Positions 17,823-26,457 are shown, numbered from the stretch's first letter. The stretch: DNA of 64,000 nucleotides from Martinezella rhizogenes (GCF_000799715.1 NZ_JUHG01000011.1:1302001-1366000), one strand, 5' to 3'. Made by a program: numbers and translations. The notes: generated by a model from the sequence alone, not told the origin.

Positions 17823-18079
17823 CAACAATGGGCTCTTTGCGACTGTTGCAAAAGTCCCAATTAAAGCAAGAGTTTTGCGACTAAATTTCGCAACGCCGCA
17901 AAACGGGCGCTCTGCAACAGCATGCAGAATGCTTCACGAAGACATTTCTGGCAAGAAAAACGCCCGCAACCCATGCCGCAAGTGGATTTGGCACTATTAT
18001 TTGCCTTGATTCCACATCTCAGCTAAGCACTGGCTCTTGGACCAGGGCTTTTCGATCACGGCTCGCCTGGAGCAAAACA
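17823..18079. other. Gene-free region between AraC gene and cspA terminator, with repeat words
   Basis: Holds the right-hand repeat words: GAGTTTTGCGACTAAAT (17870-17886), GCCGCAAAACGGG (17895-17907) and GCAGAATGCTTCAC (17924-17937), plus a near-palindrome GACTGTTGCAAAAGTC (17841-17856). No open frame looks coding. This may be debris from a mobile element. Confidence 0.5.
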
Positions 18080-18104
18080 CAAAAAAGGCCGGGGTGACCC
18101 GACC
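18080..18104 (-). terminator. Intrinsic terminator of cspA
   Basis: On the minus strand GGTCGGG, a TCA loop and CCCCGGCC form a hairpin that runs into TTTTTTG. It lies 65 bases after the cold shock gene stop. Confidence 0.75.
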
Positions 18105-18168
18105 TCTTCCTTCATCGCCTCAACGATCTATACCAGTACATCCGTGGTCAAAGACCGGAGGCAGATGC

Positions 18169-18378
18169 TTACAGAGATTCCAGCTGATCAGCCGACATCT
18201 TGCCCGAACGCTTGTCCTTGACAAGCTCGTAGGAAATCTTCTGGCCATCACGGAGGCTGCTCATTCCAGCGCGTTCAACAGCGGAAATGTGCACGAAAAC
18301 GTCCGTTGCGCCGTCGTCAGGCTGAATGAAACCAAAACCCTTGGCAGCATTGAACCACTTTACAGTACCTGTGCTCAT
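18169..18378 (-). CDS. cspA: Cold shock protein (CspA family)
   Basis: A 69-residue single cold-shock domain. RNP1 is [10 protein letters not shown] and RNP2 is [10 protein letters not shown], with the aromatic residues needed for single-stranded nucleic acid stacking. Family members bind and melt RNA and aid translation or anti-termination in the cytosol. The start follows AAAGGTCATCG. The upstream 500 bases are gene-free and may include a long 5' leader, usual for temperature-regulated csp genes. An intrinsic terminator follows the gene. Confidence 0.95.
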   Translation of the reverse strand: MSTGTVKWFNAAKGFGFIQPDDGATDVFVHISAVERAGMSSLRDGQKISYELVKDKRSGKMSADQLESL

Positions 18379-18886
18379 AACGATGACCTTTCAATCACTC
18401 ATATAAAGATCGCATTCCAGGCAACCACCCGGGTGCAGTAGACCGATTTTGAGAGGAAGTTCGTCAGTGTCGCGCAGAGTGCGTCGAGGCAAAGTTCATT
18501 CAGCAATATCGATGCACGGCTTATATCGGAGGATCGAATTCTCCACAAGGAAAAACATATAAAACATCGAAAACGACCAAATATTTCATAAAAATCAGCC
18601 TGCGCGACATAAAATCATCACGTCTTGAGAGGCAAGATTCATTGGTCTTTTTCCAGATATTTTCGTGATTTTTGGACTGAATCCCGCAAGGTTTATCGGA
18701 GTTTTTCTTTCCATATCCTCGGTTTCAACACTGAAATCTCGCCTTACGTCTTGGAAAGCGACAGAATTATATCGCCAATACCGGCGCCATCCGATACAGG
18801 ATGGGATTTCTCGCCTTGCAGGCGCGCAGACTACCCGCGCAAGTCCGCAAGCAACGCCAACGCCGACACGAACCCTGGAGGCCAAC
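18379..18886. other. Long intergenic region between divergent cspA and the 75-residue gene
   Basis: About 500 bases, AT-rich around 18540-18600. It should hold the cspA promoter and leader on the minus strand and the promoter of the small gene on the plus strand. An in-frame extension of the small gene is open from 18665 but looks non-coding. No known RNA motif was recognised. Confidence 0.4.
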
Positions 18887-19114
18887 ATGGCGCCGCCTAA
18901 CAAAGACAACCTATTCGGATCCAAGAAACAGGCATCCTTGGTCAAGGCCAGCCAGCTCGACTCCACCGTCAGGGATATCCTGGCCAGCGAGCAGACAATC
19001 CGCGAAAAGAAGACCGCGCGCCTGCGGGAGCTTCGCCTGCAGCAGGAAGCATTGCTGCCGCCAGACGAACCAAAGGCAAAGCCCAAGAAGAAAGCCGCCA
19101 AGACATCCGGATAA
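18887..19114 (+). CDS. Small basic protein, function unknown
   Basis: A 75-residue protein starting at ATG 18887 with a perfect GGAGG 7 bases upstream. The sequence is hydrophilic with no signal peptide: a short N-terminal segment (DNLFGSKKQASLVKAS), a predicted helix (ILASEQTIREKKTARLRELR) and a Lys/Pro/Ala-rich tail (PKAKPKKKAAKTSG). The basic tail suggests nucleic acid or acidic partner binding, but no domain is recognised. It lies between cspA and the dioxygenase fusion and is probably a separate unit. Confidence 0.65.
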   Translation: MAPPNKDNLFGSKKQASLVKASQLDSTVRDILASEQTIREKKTARLRELRLQQEALLPPDEPKAKPKKKAAKTSG

Positions 19115-19252
19115 GCAAAGCCTGATCCGATCCGTGACAGGCAACGGACGCTATGCGTTTAGTGAACACTGTCTCCATGGACTGCGCATTGAATTGACGG
19201 CGGCTTCCGCCCTAAATAGCGACCAAACTTGCAATCCATTCTGGAGCATCCC

Positions 19253-20806
19253 ATGGTCGCCGGCATTCACCACATCACGCTGATCACTCGCAAGGTGCAG
19301 GCGAATGTCGATTTCTACGCAGGCTTTCTTGGCCTGCGGCTCGTCAAGCGCACCGGCGGCTTCGAGGATGCGACGCAACTGCATCTCCTTTATGGCGACG
19401 CCACGGGATCGCCGGGATCGCTGATCACCTTCCTCGTCTGGGAAGACGGCGCCCCCGGCCGCGCCGGCGTCGGCCAGGTCGGCGAAATTTCGCTCGCCAT
19501 CGACCCAATGAGCATCGGCTTCTGGCTGACGCGTGCCCTGAGCGCGGGCCTGAAGCCGGAAGGTCCCTCGGAAGAATTCGGCGAGCCGGTCCTGCGCCTG
19601 AAAGATCCGGACGGCGTCATCGTCAAACTGGTCGGTGCGGGAGAGCTGCCATCAGCCGCTCCCTGGACCAGCGGGACAATCCCGCCCGAACATGCCATCC
19701 GGCGTATTCGCGGCGCAACGCTGTTCAGCGAAACGCCGGAACAGACGCAAAGTCTTCTAGTCAAGCATTTCGGTTATCAGCCGCAGGCGGTGAACGGCGC
19801 GATCAGCCGCCTCGTCGCGGAACCCGGCGACATCATCGACATCCGCGATGCGAGCGGCTTCTGGGCAAGCGCGCCTGGAACCGGCACGGTTGATCATGTG
19901 GCCTTTCGAGCCGCCGACGATGCCGAGCTGCAAGCGGTTCGCGACGGACTGCAGGCGCTCAACTCCTCGCCGACGGTACTGCATGACCGGAAGTATTTCC
20001 GCTCGCTCTATGTTCGCGAGCCTGGTGGCATCCTGTTCGAGCTTGCGACGGATGAGCCAGGACTGCTGGTAGATGAAGATGAGGCGACGCTCGGCACGCG
20101 CCTGTTCGCGCCCGACGACAATCCAGAGCGGCTGACGGAGCTGAATGTCATCCTGCCGCAATTCTCGATGCCAAGCGAGCCGCGTGTCATCTATCGCGAC
20201 CTGCCATTCATCCATCGCTTCTTCACCCCGCAGGAGCCGAACGGGAACACCTTCATCCTGCTGCACGGCTCGGGCGCCAGCGAGACGACGATGCTGCCGA
20301 TCGCCCACAAGGTCGACCCACAGGCGACCTTGCTCGGCGTGCGCGGCCGGGCACTGGAGGAAGGCTCGCCGCGCTGGTATCGCCGCGTCACGTCCTTCTC
20401 CTTCGACCAGGTCGATATCGCCAGGGAGGCGGAAGCCTTCGCCGCCTTCATCGACGGCGCGATCCATGCCTACGGCCTCGACCCGGAGCGTATCGTCTAT
20501 ATCGGCTATTCAAACGGCGCCAACTTTCTCAACGCCATACTGTCGCTACAGCCGCACCTTATCCGTCGCTCCGTCCTGCTGCGCTCCATGGCCGTGCTCA
20601 CCGACCCACCACAGGCAGACATGTCGGACGCCGACGTACTGATCATCGCCGGTGAGAAGGATATGTACGGCCCCTATTCGCAACCCCTCGCCGAACGCCT
20701 GCGGGCCGGCGGCGCAACGGTGAACCTGCAGACGATCCCCTATGGCCATGAACTGACCGATGCCGACGTGCCGCTCATCCAGGCCTGGTTGAAGCGCTCG
20801 AACTGA
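19253..20806 (+). CDS. Ring-cleaving dioxygenase (MhqO-like) fused to alpha/beta hydrolase (MhqD-like)
   Basis: A 517-residue fusion. The ATG at 19253 follows GGAG; an upstream TTG at 19229 is less likely. Residues 1-115 and about 140-265 are two VOC (glyoxalase/extradiol dioxygenase) modules of the LinE/MhqO type: GIHHITLITRKVQANVDFYA, TVDHVAFRAADD and GGILFELATDEPG carry the expected two His and one Glu metal ligands. Residues about 310-517 are a carboxylesterase/phospholipase-type hydrolase with HGSGASETTML, nucleophile Ser in GYSNGANFL, Asp in IIAGEKDMYGPY and His in PYGHELTDAD. In Bacillus the two activities are separate proteins, MhqO and MhqD, of the quinone/hydroquinone stress response. 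The fusion suggests ring opening followed by hydrolysis. A bidirectional terminator follows. Confidence 0.9.
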   Translation: MVAGIHHITLITRKVQANVDFYAGFLGLRLVKRTGGFEDATQLHLLYGDATGSPGSLITFLVWEDGAPGRAGVGQVGEISLAIDPMSIGFWLTRALSAGLKPEGPSEEFGEPVLRLKDPDGVIVKLVGAGELPSAAPWTSGTIPPEHAIRRIRGATLFSETPEQTQSLLVKHFGYQPQAVNGAISRLVAEPGDIIDIRDASGFWASAPGTGTVDHVAFRAADDAELQAVRDGLQALNSSPTVLHDRKYFRSLYVREPGGILFELATDEPGLLVDEDEATLGTRLFAPDDNPERLTELNVILPQFSMPSEPRVIYRDLPFIHRFFTPQEPNGNTFILLHGSGASETTMLPIAHKVDPQATLLGVRGRALEEGSPRWYRRVTSFSFDQVDIAREAEAFAAFIDGAIHAYGLDPERIVYIGYSNGANFLNAILSLQPHLIRRSVLLRSMAVLTDPPQADMSDADVLIIAGEKDMYGPYSQPLAERLRAGGATVNLQTIPYGHELTDADVPLIQAWLKRSN

Positions 20807-20826
20807 GCCGAGATAACGCAAAAAAC

Positions 20827-20852
20827 AAAGGCCCACCAAACGGCGGGCCTTT
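20827..20852. terminator. Bidirectional intrinsic terminator
   Basis: AAAGGCCC (20827-20834) pairs with GGGCCTTT (20845-20852) around a short loop, with A-rich sequence on the left. It sits between two convergent genes and can serve both. Confidence 0.8.
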
Positions 20853-20873
20853 GCTTCCTCATGGGATGACGCA

Positions 20874-22151
20874 TCACCCCTTGAACGTATACTCCACAAT
20901 CGACTCCGGCTTCATCTCGATCGAGAAGCCCGGCAGGCTTGGCGGCATATACGCGGCGTCGCGGATGATGCAGGGGTCGATGAAATGTTCGTGCAGATGG
21001 TCGACATATTCGATTACACGGCCGTCCTTGGTGCCGGAGACGGCGACGTAGTCGATCATCGACAGATGCTGCACATATTCGCAGAGACCGACGCCACCGG
21101 CATGCGGCCAGACCGGCAGGTTGTATTTGGCAGCGACCAGCAGCACGGCGAGAACCTCGTTCAGGCCGCCCATGCGGCAGGAATCGATCTGCACAATATC
21201 GATCGCACCTTCGGCGATGAACTGCTTGAACATGATGCGGTTCTGGCACATCTCGCCGGTCGCGACCTTCACCGGGCCAATCGCCTGGCGGATCTTGCGG
21301 TGCCCGGCGACGTCGTCGGGGCTGGTCGGCTCCTCGATGAAGAAGGGTTTGGCGAAGGCAAGTTTATTGACCCAGTCGATCGCCTGACCGACTTCCCAGA
21401 CCTGATTGGCGTCAATCATCAGGTAACGATCCGGGCCGATCACCTCGCGGGCGATGGTGAGCCGGCGGATGTCGTCTTCAAGATCGCGGCCGACCTTCAT
21501 CTTCACATGGTTGAAGCCGGCATCGATCGCCTCCTGGCACAAGCGGCGCAGCTTGTCATCGCCATAGCCGAGCCAGCCGGCCGAGGTCGTGTAGCAGGCA
21601 TAGCCCTCGCGCTCGAGGGTGGCGACGCGCTCCGCCTTGCCGGGCTCGGCCTTCTTTAGGATGGCGACGGCCTCGTCACGGGTGAGGACATCGGTCATGT
21701 AACGGTAGTCGACGATATCGGCGATCTGCTCCGCATCCATATCAGCCACCAGTCGCCAGACCGGCTTGCCGGCCTCCTTGGCAAGCAGATCCCAGACGGC
21801 ATTGACGACCGCGCCGGTGGCAAGATGCATGGCGCCCTTCTCCGGGCCGATCCAGCGTAGCTGGCTGTCGCTGGTCAGGTGCCGCCAGTATTTGCCGGGG
21901 TTTTCCAGCACGGTTGCAAGCTCGGTACCAACGACCAGATGCCGCATCGCCTCGATCGCCATGCAGCAGATGTCGTTGCCACGGCCGATGGTGAAGGTCA
22001 GGCCGTGGCCCGCAAGACCGGGCTTGTCGGTATCGAGAATGACGTAGGCGGCGGAATAATCCGGATCCGGGTTCATCGCATCGGAGCCGTCGAGGCTCTG
22101 CGATGTGGGAAAGCGCAGGTCGAATACGCGGAGATTGGTGATGCGTGTCAT
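20874..22151 (-). CDS. L-fuconate dehydratase-like enzyme (enolase superfamily)
   Basis: A 425-residue enolase-superfamily protein of the mandelate racemase group. The YTTSAGWLGYGDDKL segment is characteristic of L-fuconate dehydratases. Catalytic residues are visible: the KxK pair in HVKMKVG, metal ligands Asp in MIDANQVW, Glu in FIEEPTSPDD and Glu in VATGEMCQN, and the His base in VWPHAGGVGLCEY. The reaction is dehydration of L-fuconate (or a related sugar acid) to 2-keto-3-deoxy-L-fuconate. It is the second gene of an operon behind a CoA-transferase gene, 40 bases apart. A transporter and the remaining pathway genes are not in the window. Confidence 0.88.
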   Translation of the reverse strand: MTRITNLRVFDLRFPTSQSLDGSDAMNPDPDYSAAYVILDTDKPGLAGHGLTFTIGRGNDICCMAIEAMRHLVVGTELATVLENPGKYWRHLTSDSQLRWIGPEKGAMHLATGAVVNAVWDLLAKEAGKPVWRLVADMDAEQIADIVDYRYMTDVLTRDEAVAILKKAEPGKAERVATLEREGYACYTTSAGWLGYGDDKLRRLCQEAIDAGFNHVKMKVGRDLEDDIRRLTIAREVIGPDRYLMIDANQVWEVGQAIDWVNKLAFAKPFFIEEPTSPDDVAGHRKIRQAIGPVKVATGEMCQNRIMFKQFIAEGAIDIVQIDSCRMGGLNEVLAVLLVAAKYNLPVWPHAGGVGLCEYVQHLSMIDYVAVSGTKDGRVIEYVDHLHEHFIDPCIIRDAAYMPPSLPGFSIEMKPESIVEYTFKG

Positions 22152-22191
22152 GGGAAACTCCTTCTAAATCTCTCGGGCGATCCCTCGGTCG

Positions 22192-23352
22192 TTAGCCGAG
22201 ATCGAATTCTTCCCAGATCGCCGCATTATGCTCGCCGACTTCGGGGGCCGCACGCTCGAATTTCGGTCGCTCTCCGTCGATCCGGATGGGAGACCGTGTC
22301 GTCGCCAGGGAAACGCCATCGCCGCGACCAACCGTCTGCAACATGTCGAGCGCACCGAATCCTTCGCTCTGCAGCAGCTCCGGCCAGTCCAGCACCTTGG
22401 CGCACCAGATATCCGCCGGCTCGAGGATGGCAAGCCATTCATCGACCGTGCCGGCGACTATCCGCGCCGCAATCAGCGTCTTGATCTCGTCGCGCGCCGT
22501 GAACCAGCTTTTGGGATCGTCGCGATAGGGCGCAAGTTCGTCCATGCCGAGCAAGTCGGCGAGTTTCGAAATCGGCGTCATGGCAATGGCAAGATAACCG
22601 TCGCTAGCGGGATAGACACCATAGGGTGCCGAGAGATAGGCATGCGCGCTGCGAAAGCCGGAACGCTGCGGCAGCTTGTTGCCGCTGTTCATGTGGACGG
22701 TCAGAACCTCCACCTGCAGATCGACCAGCGCCTCCAGCAGGCTCGTCTCCACCAGTCCGCCCTTGCCAGTGACGCCGCGACGCACCAGCGCCGCCAGAAT
22801 ACCCTGTGCCGCAGCCGCCCCCGCCAGCATGTCGCCGATCGCCAGGCCGAACGGCACCGGCCCGTGCCCCTCGTCGCCGTTCAGCCACATGACGCCGGAG
22901 CGCGATTGCGCCAGCAGATCCTGCCCCGGACGGGGAACCCAGGGACCCTCCTCGCCATAGCCGCTGATCGAGCAATAGACGAGCCGCGGGTTGATCTTGC
23001 GCGCGGCCTCGTAACCCAAGCCAAGCCGCTCGATCACGCCGGGCCGAAAATTCTGCACCAGGACATCAGCCTGCGAGATCAGCCGGCGCAACGCCTGCAT
23101 GTCGCGCTCGCTCTTCAGGTCGATCGCCAGGCTCTCCTTGGAGCGGTTGATGGCATGAAAAATCGTCGAATCGCCGCTCTCGTTGTCATTGAGATAAAGC
23201 CGGCGGGAGAGATCGCCGCCGTCCGGCCGCTCGATCTTGATGACCCTGGCGCCAAGATCCATCAGTCGGAGGGTGCAATAGGGTCCGGACAGGAACTGGC
23301 TCATATCCACAACTAGCAGGCCGGCCAGCGGCAATTCCCTTTCCACGACCAT
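22192..23352 (-). CDS. CaiB/BaiF family CoA-transferase (class III)
   Basis: A 386-residue class III CoA-transferase. The ATG at 23352 is chosen because LAGLLVVDMSQFLSGPYCT, the canonical N-terminal segment, follows at once. Other signatures are LMDLGARVIKIERPDGGD, ADVLVQNFRPGVIERLGLGY, PRLVYCSISGYGEEGPW, and the nucleophilic Asp expected in AIGDMLAGAAAAQG. These enzymes swap CoA between acyl groups through an enzyme-bound anhydride. It is upstream of the fuconate dehydratase gene on the same strand, so both are probably expressed together for sugar acid or hydroxy acid use. The acyl group is unknown. Confidence 0.88.
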   Translation of the reverse strand: MVVERELPLAGLLVVDMSQFLSGPYCTLRLMDLGARVIKIERPDGGDLSRRLYLNDNESGDSTIFHAINRSKESLAIDLKSERDMQALRRLISQADVLVQNFRPGVIERLGLGYEAARKINPRLVYCSISGYGEEGPWVPRPGQDLLAQSRSGVMWLNGDEGHGPVPFGLAIGDMLAGAAAAQGILAALVRRGVTGKGGLVETSLLEALVDLQVEVLTVHMNSGNKLPQRSGFRSAHAYLSAPYGVYPASDGYLAIAMTPISKLADLLGMDELAPYRDDPKSWFTARDEIKTLIAARIVAGTVDEWLAILEPADIWCAKVLDWPELLQSEGFGALDMLQTVGRGDGVSLATTRSPIRIDGERPKFERAAPEVGEHNAAIWEEFDLG

Positions 23353-23593
23353 GGCTATTTCCGCTTCCCCGACATCGTCCCCGACAGGCCGCACATCTCG
23401 ATATCAATCGACGCAACTATTGACCGGACCTTGCGCTCACCGCATTAAATCTTCTTATGTAAATAGTATTTTCACATATGGATATGTTTTGCAAACAAAA
23501 AGAGGCGGCGTAATCGATCCGTCCTTCTGCGCAGGCCGCCCGAAAATGCGCTATGCTTTCGCACCAACGCGGTCTGCTAAGAGGAGAGTTGAG

Positions 23594-24007
23594 ATGACGA
23601 CAGTCAAATTACTGAATGATACGGAGGCCGAGGCGATCCCGGCGGTCAAGGCCGTGTTTGACGACATCCGCACGGTGAGAAAATCCGATTTCGTCAATAA
23701 TTTCTGGCGGGGCCTTGCCAATGATCCAGCACTTCTGAAGCGCACCTGGGAAGGGCTGAAGGCGGTGATGATGACTGAGGGGACGCTTGATCCGCTGGTG
23801 CGCGAGATGATCTATATTGCGGTATCCACGGCCAATGGCTGCACTTATTGCGTCCATTCACATACCGCCGCCGCCAGGGCAAAGGGCATGACGGACGCGC
23901 AGCATGGCGAGTTGTTGGCTGTCATCGGCCTTGCCGGACAGACCAACCATCTGGTGACGGCAATGCAGATTCCAGTTGATCCTGAATTCGATGTCAGCCG
24001 CCGCTGA
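23594..24007 (+). CDS. AhpD-like alkylhydroperoxidase / carboxymuconolactone decarboxylase family protein
   Basis: A 137-residue helical protein. The ATG at 23594 follows GAGGAGAG. The redox motif CTYCVHSH (about residues 82-89), flanked by MIYIAVSTANG, is the AhpD-type CxxC with the His of the proton relay. Such proteins reduce peroxides or act on cyclic lactones as small oligomers. It is divergent from the CoA-transferase operon and convergent on the 129-residue unknown gene. Confidence 0.85.
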   Translation: MTTVKLLNDTEAEAIPAVKAVFDDIRTVRKSDFVNNFWRGLANDPALLKRTWEGLKAVMMTEGTLDPLVREMIYIAVSTANGCTYCVHSHTAAARAKGMTDAQHGELLAVIGLAGQTNHLVTAMQIPVDPEFDVSRR

Positions 24008-24019
24008 TATCGCAAAAAA

Positions 24020-24043
24020 GCCCGCCGGCATCAGCCGGCGGGC
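24020..24043 (-). terminator. Strong intrinsic terminator
   Basis: A perfect 10-bp stem GCCCGCCGGC / GCCGGCGGGC with loop ATCA. On the minus strand it runs into TTTTTTG, so it terminates the 129-residue gene; it may also stop the AhpD-like gene. Confidence 0.85.
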
Positions 24044-24067
24044 TCCTCGATAGATCACATGCTGTTT

Positions 24068-24457
24068 TTAGCGATCCGACTTTTCCGTCGCTTGGCCCTT
24101 TACGGCAACCGCGACGACATCGACGCCATTGCTGACGGCCAGGAGCCGCTTGCGGACGAGAACGCCCATCACCCGGGCAGCGGTCGAAAAGGTCATCGTA
24201 TCCAGCGGACCTTCGCCCGCCCAAGGCTTGGTCAGCCGCTCGGTAACCGCCGAAACGATGTTGTTCGGCACGATGTCGGTGCATTCGCGCATGGCTTCAA
24301 AAACGACACTGACGGGAAGAATTCTTCCGTCGAACGTCACGATCGGTTCAGTGACCTCCGCATCCCATTCCTCGAATGCATAGAGCGCTTCCCGGAAGAG
24401 CTGCTGCAAGGTAATGGGGGCATGACCCTCATGAAGGGGCGGCAAGGCATTAGACAT
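24068..24457 (-). CDS. Conserved-looking protein of unknown function
   Basis: A 129-residue soluble protein with no signal peptide or membrane segment. It starts ATG at 24457 after GGAGACAG. The sequence is mixed helix and strand (LQQLFREALYAFEEWDAEVT, then RVMGVLVRKRLLAVSNGVDV). No known domain is recognised. Base and codon use match the region, and an intrinsic terminator lies just after the stop, which supports a real gene. Confidence 0.6.
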   Translation of the reverse strand: MSNALPPLHEGHAPITLQQLFREALYAFEEWDAEVTEPIVTFDGRILPVSVVFEAMRECTDIVPNNIVSAVTERLTKPWAGEGPLDTMTFSTAARVMGVLVRKRLLAVSNGVDVVAVAVKGQATEKSDR

Positions 24458-24801
24458 GTCTGTCTCCTTTCAAGTGGAAGTCCGGCGCATACATAATGTA
24501 GAAACTAATCGGCCTCTCCCCGAGGCCCACGCGCTGCTTCTGGATTTGGCGCGCCCCGGATGCATCAATCGGACAAGCGGCGCGGCAAATTATCTTTCAT
24601 AACCGGCGCAACGCGGGAGCACACGAAATGTTCCCACCGGTCACTTAACTTGATCAAGTCTATAGATTAATCTCGACTTGAAAAGCCTCTTTCTAAATTT
24701 TCTGCAATTCCCTATATTTTTGAATGGCTTCGCCGTAGAGTGAAATCAGACTTCGCCATTGGAAAAAGTGCGAATCTCGCCCAGGTAGTGAAAGGACCGT
24801 C
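24458..24801. other. Intergenic region upstream of the cupin gene
   Basis: About 340 bases. A small hairpin GGCCTC/GAGGCC lies at 24511-24527. The right half is AT-rich with TCTATAGATTAATCTCG (24658-24674) and CCCTATATTTTTG (24710-24722), similar to sequences upstream of metQ and tauA, and probably contains the cupin promoter. Confidence 0.45.
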
Positions 24802-25278
24802 ATGAGCAACGATCACGACCACCATCCTGCCGACCACTGGCGCGACAATGGCGTGAAGGTCATTCCGGGCAATTCGCTCGATCCGAACACGGCGCAGACG
24901 CCGGGCATGAACCGGGCGACCGCCATCAGCAAGGCCCGCGCCGGCGCCGAGAAGATCTGGGCCGGAACCGTAACGATCCACGCCAATGCCAAGACCGGCG
25001 CCCATCATCACGGCGACCTTGAAAGCATCATCTATGTCGTCAAGGGCAAGGCCCGGATGCGCTGGGGTGATAACCTCGAATTCGTTGCCGAAGCCGGTCC
25101 CGGCGATTTCATCTTCGTGCCGCCCTTCGTGCCGCATCAGGAGATCAATGCCAGCCGCGACGAAACGTTGGAATGCGTGCTGGTCCGCTCCGGTCAGGAG
25201 CCGGTCGTCGTCAACCTCGATATCGAACCGGTGGAAAAGCCCGAGGAAGTCCTCTGGATCGATCCAATCCATCGCTGA
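24802..25278 (+). CDS. Cupin domain protein
   Basis: A 158-residue single-domain cupin. The first cupin motif is GAHHHGDLESIIYVVKGKAR, with the His/His/Glu metal ligands; the second is PGDFIFVPPFVPHQEIN with the last His. Family members include metal-dependent dioxygenases, isomerases and non-catalytic binding proteins; a specific role cannot be read here. The N-terminus is His/Asp-rich (NDHDHHPADHW). It is 213 bases upstream of metQ on the same strand and shares an upstream motif with it, so it may belong to the same sulfur-responsive set. Confidence 0.85.
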   Translation: MSNDHDHHPADHWRDNGVKVIPGNSLDPNTAQTPGMNRATAISKARAGAEKIWAGTVTIHANAKTGAHHHGDLESIIYVVKGKARMRWGDNLEFVAEAGPGDFIFVPPFVPHQEINASRDETLECVLVRSGQEPVVVNLDIEPVEKPEEVLWIDPIHR

Positions 25279-25329
25279 CATGCACAATTCGCATGCAATC
25301 AGATTCCATGATGCACAATAATATATCAT

Positions 25330-25357
25330 CCCTATAGAAAATTAGTTCTCGATCAGG
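25330..25357 (+). promoter_or_regulatory. Candidate shared regulatory motif upstream of metQ
   Basis: CCCTATAGAAAATTAG followed by TTCTCGATC. Related strings occur upstream of the cupin gene (24658-24722) and of tauA (about 29690-29712). It may be a sulfur-response element; this is a by-eye alignment only. Confidence 0.3.
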
Positions 25358-25491
25358 CACAGCTCAAAAAGAGTTTTTCAGAAGTGCGGTGCACAACAAA
25401 TGATCCTGCTTCGCGTGACCGACGGCGGTCTGAAATGATCGGGGCTGTCAACGAGACAATGGCGTCTCAATCACATGGAACAGGATTTCCC

Positions 25492-26337
25492 ATGACGAAA
25501 AAGTCTTCTCAGGGTCTCGACACGCTGCGTTTCTCGCGCCGGGCCGGCCTTGCAGCCCTCATTGCCTCCGCTGTCGCCGTTGTTGGCTTGACTGTCGCCA
25601 CCCCCTCTTTTGCCGCCGACAAGACGATCAAGGTCGGCATCATCAGCGGGGAAGACGAAGACGTCTGGCGCGTGGTCACCACGGAAGCCGCCAAGAAGGG
25701 CCTGAAGATAGAGACCGTCGTCTTCAACGATTATACCCAGCCGAACGAAGCCTTGGAGCGTGGCGAAGTCGACGCCAACGCCTTCCAGCACCAGCCCTAT
25801 CTCGACAACCAGATCAAGCAGCACGGCTATCACATCGTCCGCGTCGGCTATACCGGCGTCTGGCCGATCGGCCTCTATACCAAGAAGTACAAGACCGTAG
25901 CCGAGCTGCCGAAGGGCGCCGTCATCGGCGTGCCGAACGATCCGTCCAACGAGGGCCGCGCGCTCCGCGTGCTGCAGAACGAGGGCGTCATCAAGCTCAA
26001 GGACGGCACCGGCATTCTCGCCACCATCGCCGACATCGTCGAGAATCCGAAGAATGTCGAAATCAAGGAACTCGATGCCGGCATCGTCGGCCGCTCGATC
26101 GACGACCTCGATGCCGCCGTCGTCAACACCGACTGGGCGCTGAAGAGCGGACTTTCGCCGAAAGACCGCATCGCGCAGGAGCCGATCGACGGCAACCCCT
26201 ACCGCAACTTCATCGCCGTCAAGCAGGGCAACGAGAACGAGGCCTGGGTAAAGACGCTGGTCTCCGCCTACCAGAATGATACGGTCAAGGCCGAGTTCGA
26301 AAAGGTCTACAAGGGCACTGGTCTCAGCGCCTATTAA
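25492..26337 (+). CDS. metQ: MetQ/NlpA family ABC transporter substrate-binding protein
   Basis: A 281-residue periplasmic binding protein. The ATG at 25492 follows AGGA; upstream open codons are not convincing. The signal peptide spans about residues 1-43 and ends with TPSFAAD, so it is cleaved by signal peptidase I rather than being the usual lipoprotein. Family segments are VGIISGEDEDVWRVV, DYTQPNEALERGEVDANAFQ, and GVPNDPSNEGRALRVLQ. The protein delivers D/L-methionine or a related amino acid/sulfur compound to MetNI. It is separated from metN by 120 bases that contain a hairpin. Confidence 0.92.
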   Translation: MTKKSSQGLDTLRFSRRAGLAALIASAVAVVGLTVATPSFAADKTIKVGIISGEDEDVWRVVTTEAAKKGLKIETVVFNDYTQPNEALERGEVDANAFQHQPYLDNQIKQHGYHIVRVGYTGVWPIGLYTKKYKTVAELPKGAVIGVPNDPSNEGRALRVLQNEGVIKLKDGTGILATIADIVENPKNVEIKELDAGIVGRSIDDLDAAVVNTDWALKSGLSPKDRIAQEPIDGNPYRNFIAVKQGNENEAWVKTLVSAYQNDTVKAEFEKVYKGTGLSAY

Positions 26338-26371
26338 CAGCAATTCAGCGCCGGGGGCTGCGCCGAAAACC

Positions 26372-26405
26372 AAGGCGGCCTGGGCATTTTTGCTCGGACC
26401 GCCTT
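26372..26405 (+). other. Intercistronic hairpin between metQ and metN
   Basis: AAGGCGG (26372-26378) pairs with CCGCCTT (26399-26405). A T-run lies in the loop, not after the stem, so it is more likely a processing/stability element that raises metQ over metNI than a terminator. Confidence 0.5.
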
Positions 26406-26457
26406 CGGTGTTTTCAGCAGATCGGCACCCGACGACACAAGCCGAGAGTAGATTGAT

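Noticed and set aside
17841..17856. End of an IS6-family insertion sequence
   Set aside because: GACTGTTGCAAAAGTC resembles IS6-type terminal repeats only over about 12 bases, with no transposase fragment nearby.
25279..25491. SAM riboswitch upstream of metQ
   Set aside because: Looked for SAM-II-like pairing and conserved loops; none recognised by eye. A covariance search would settle it.
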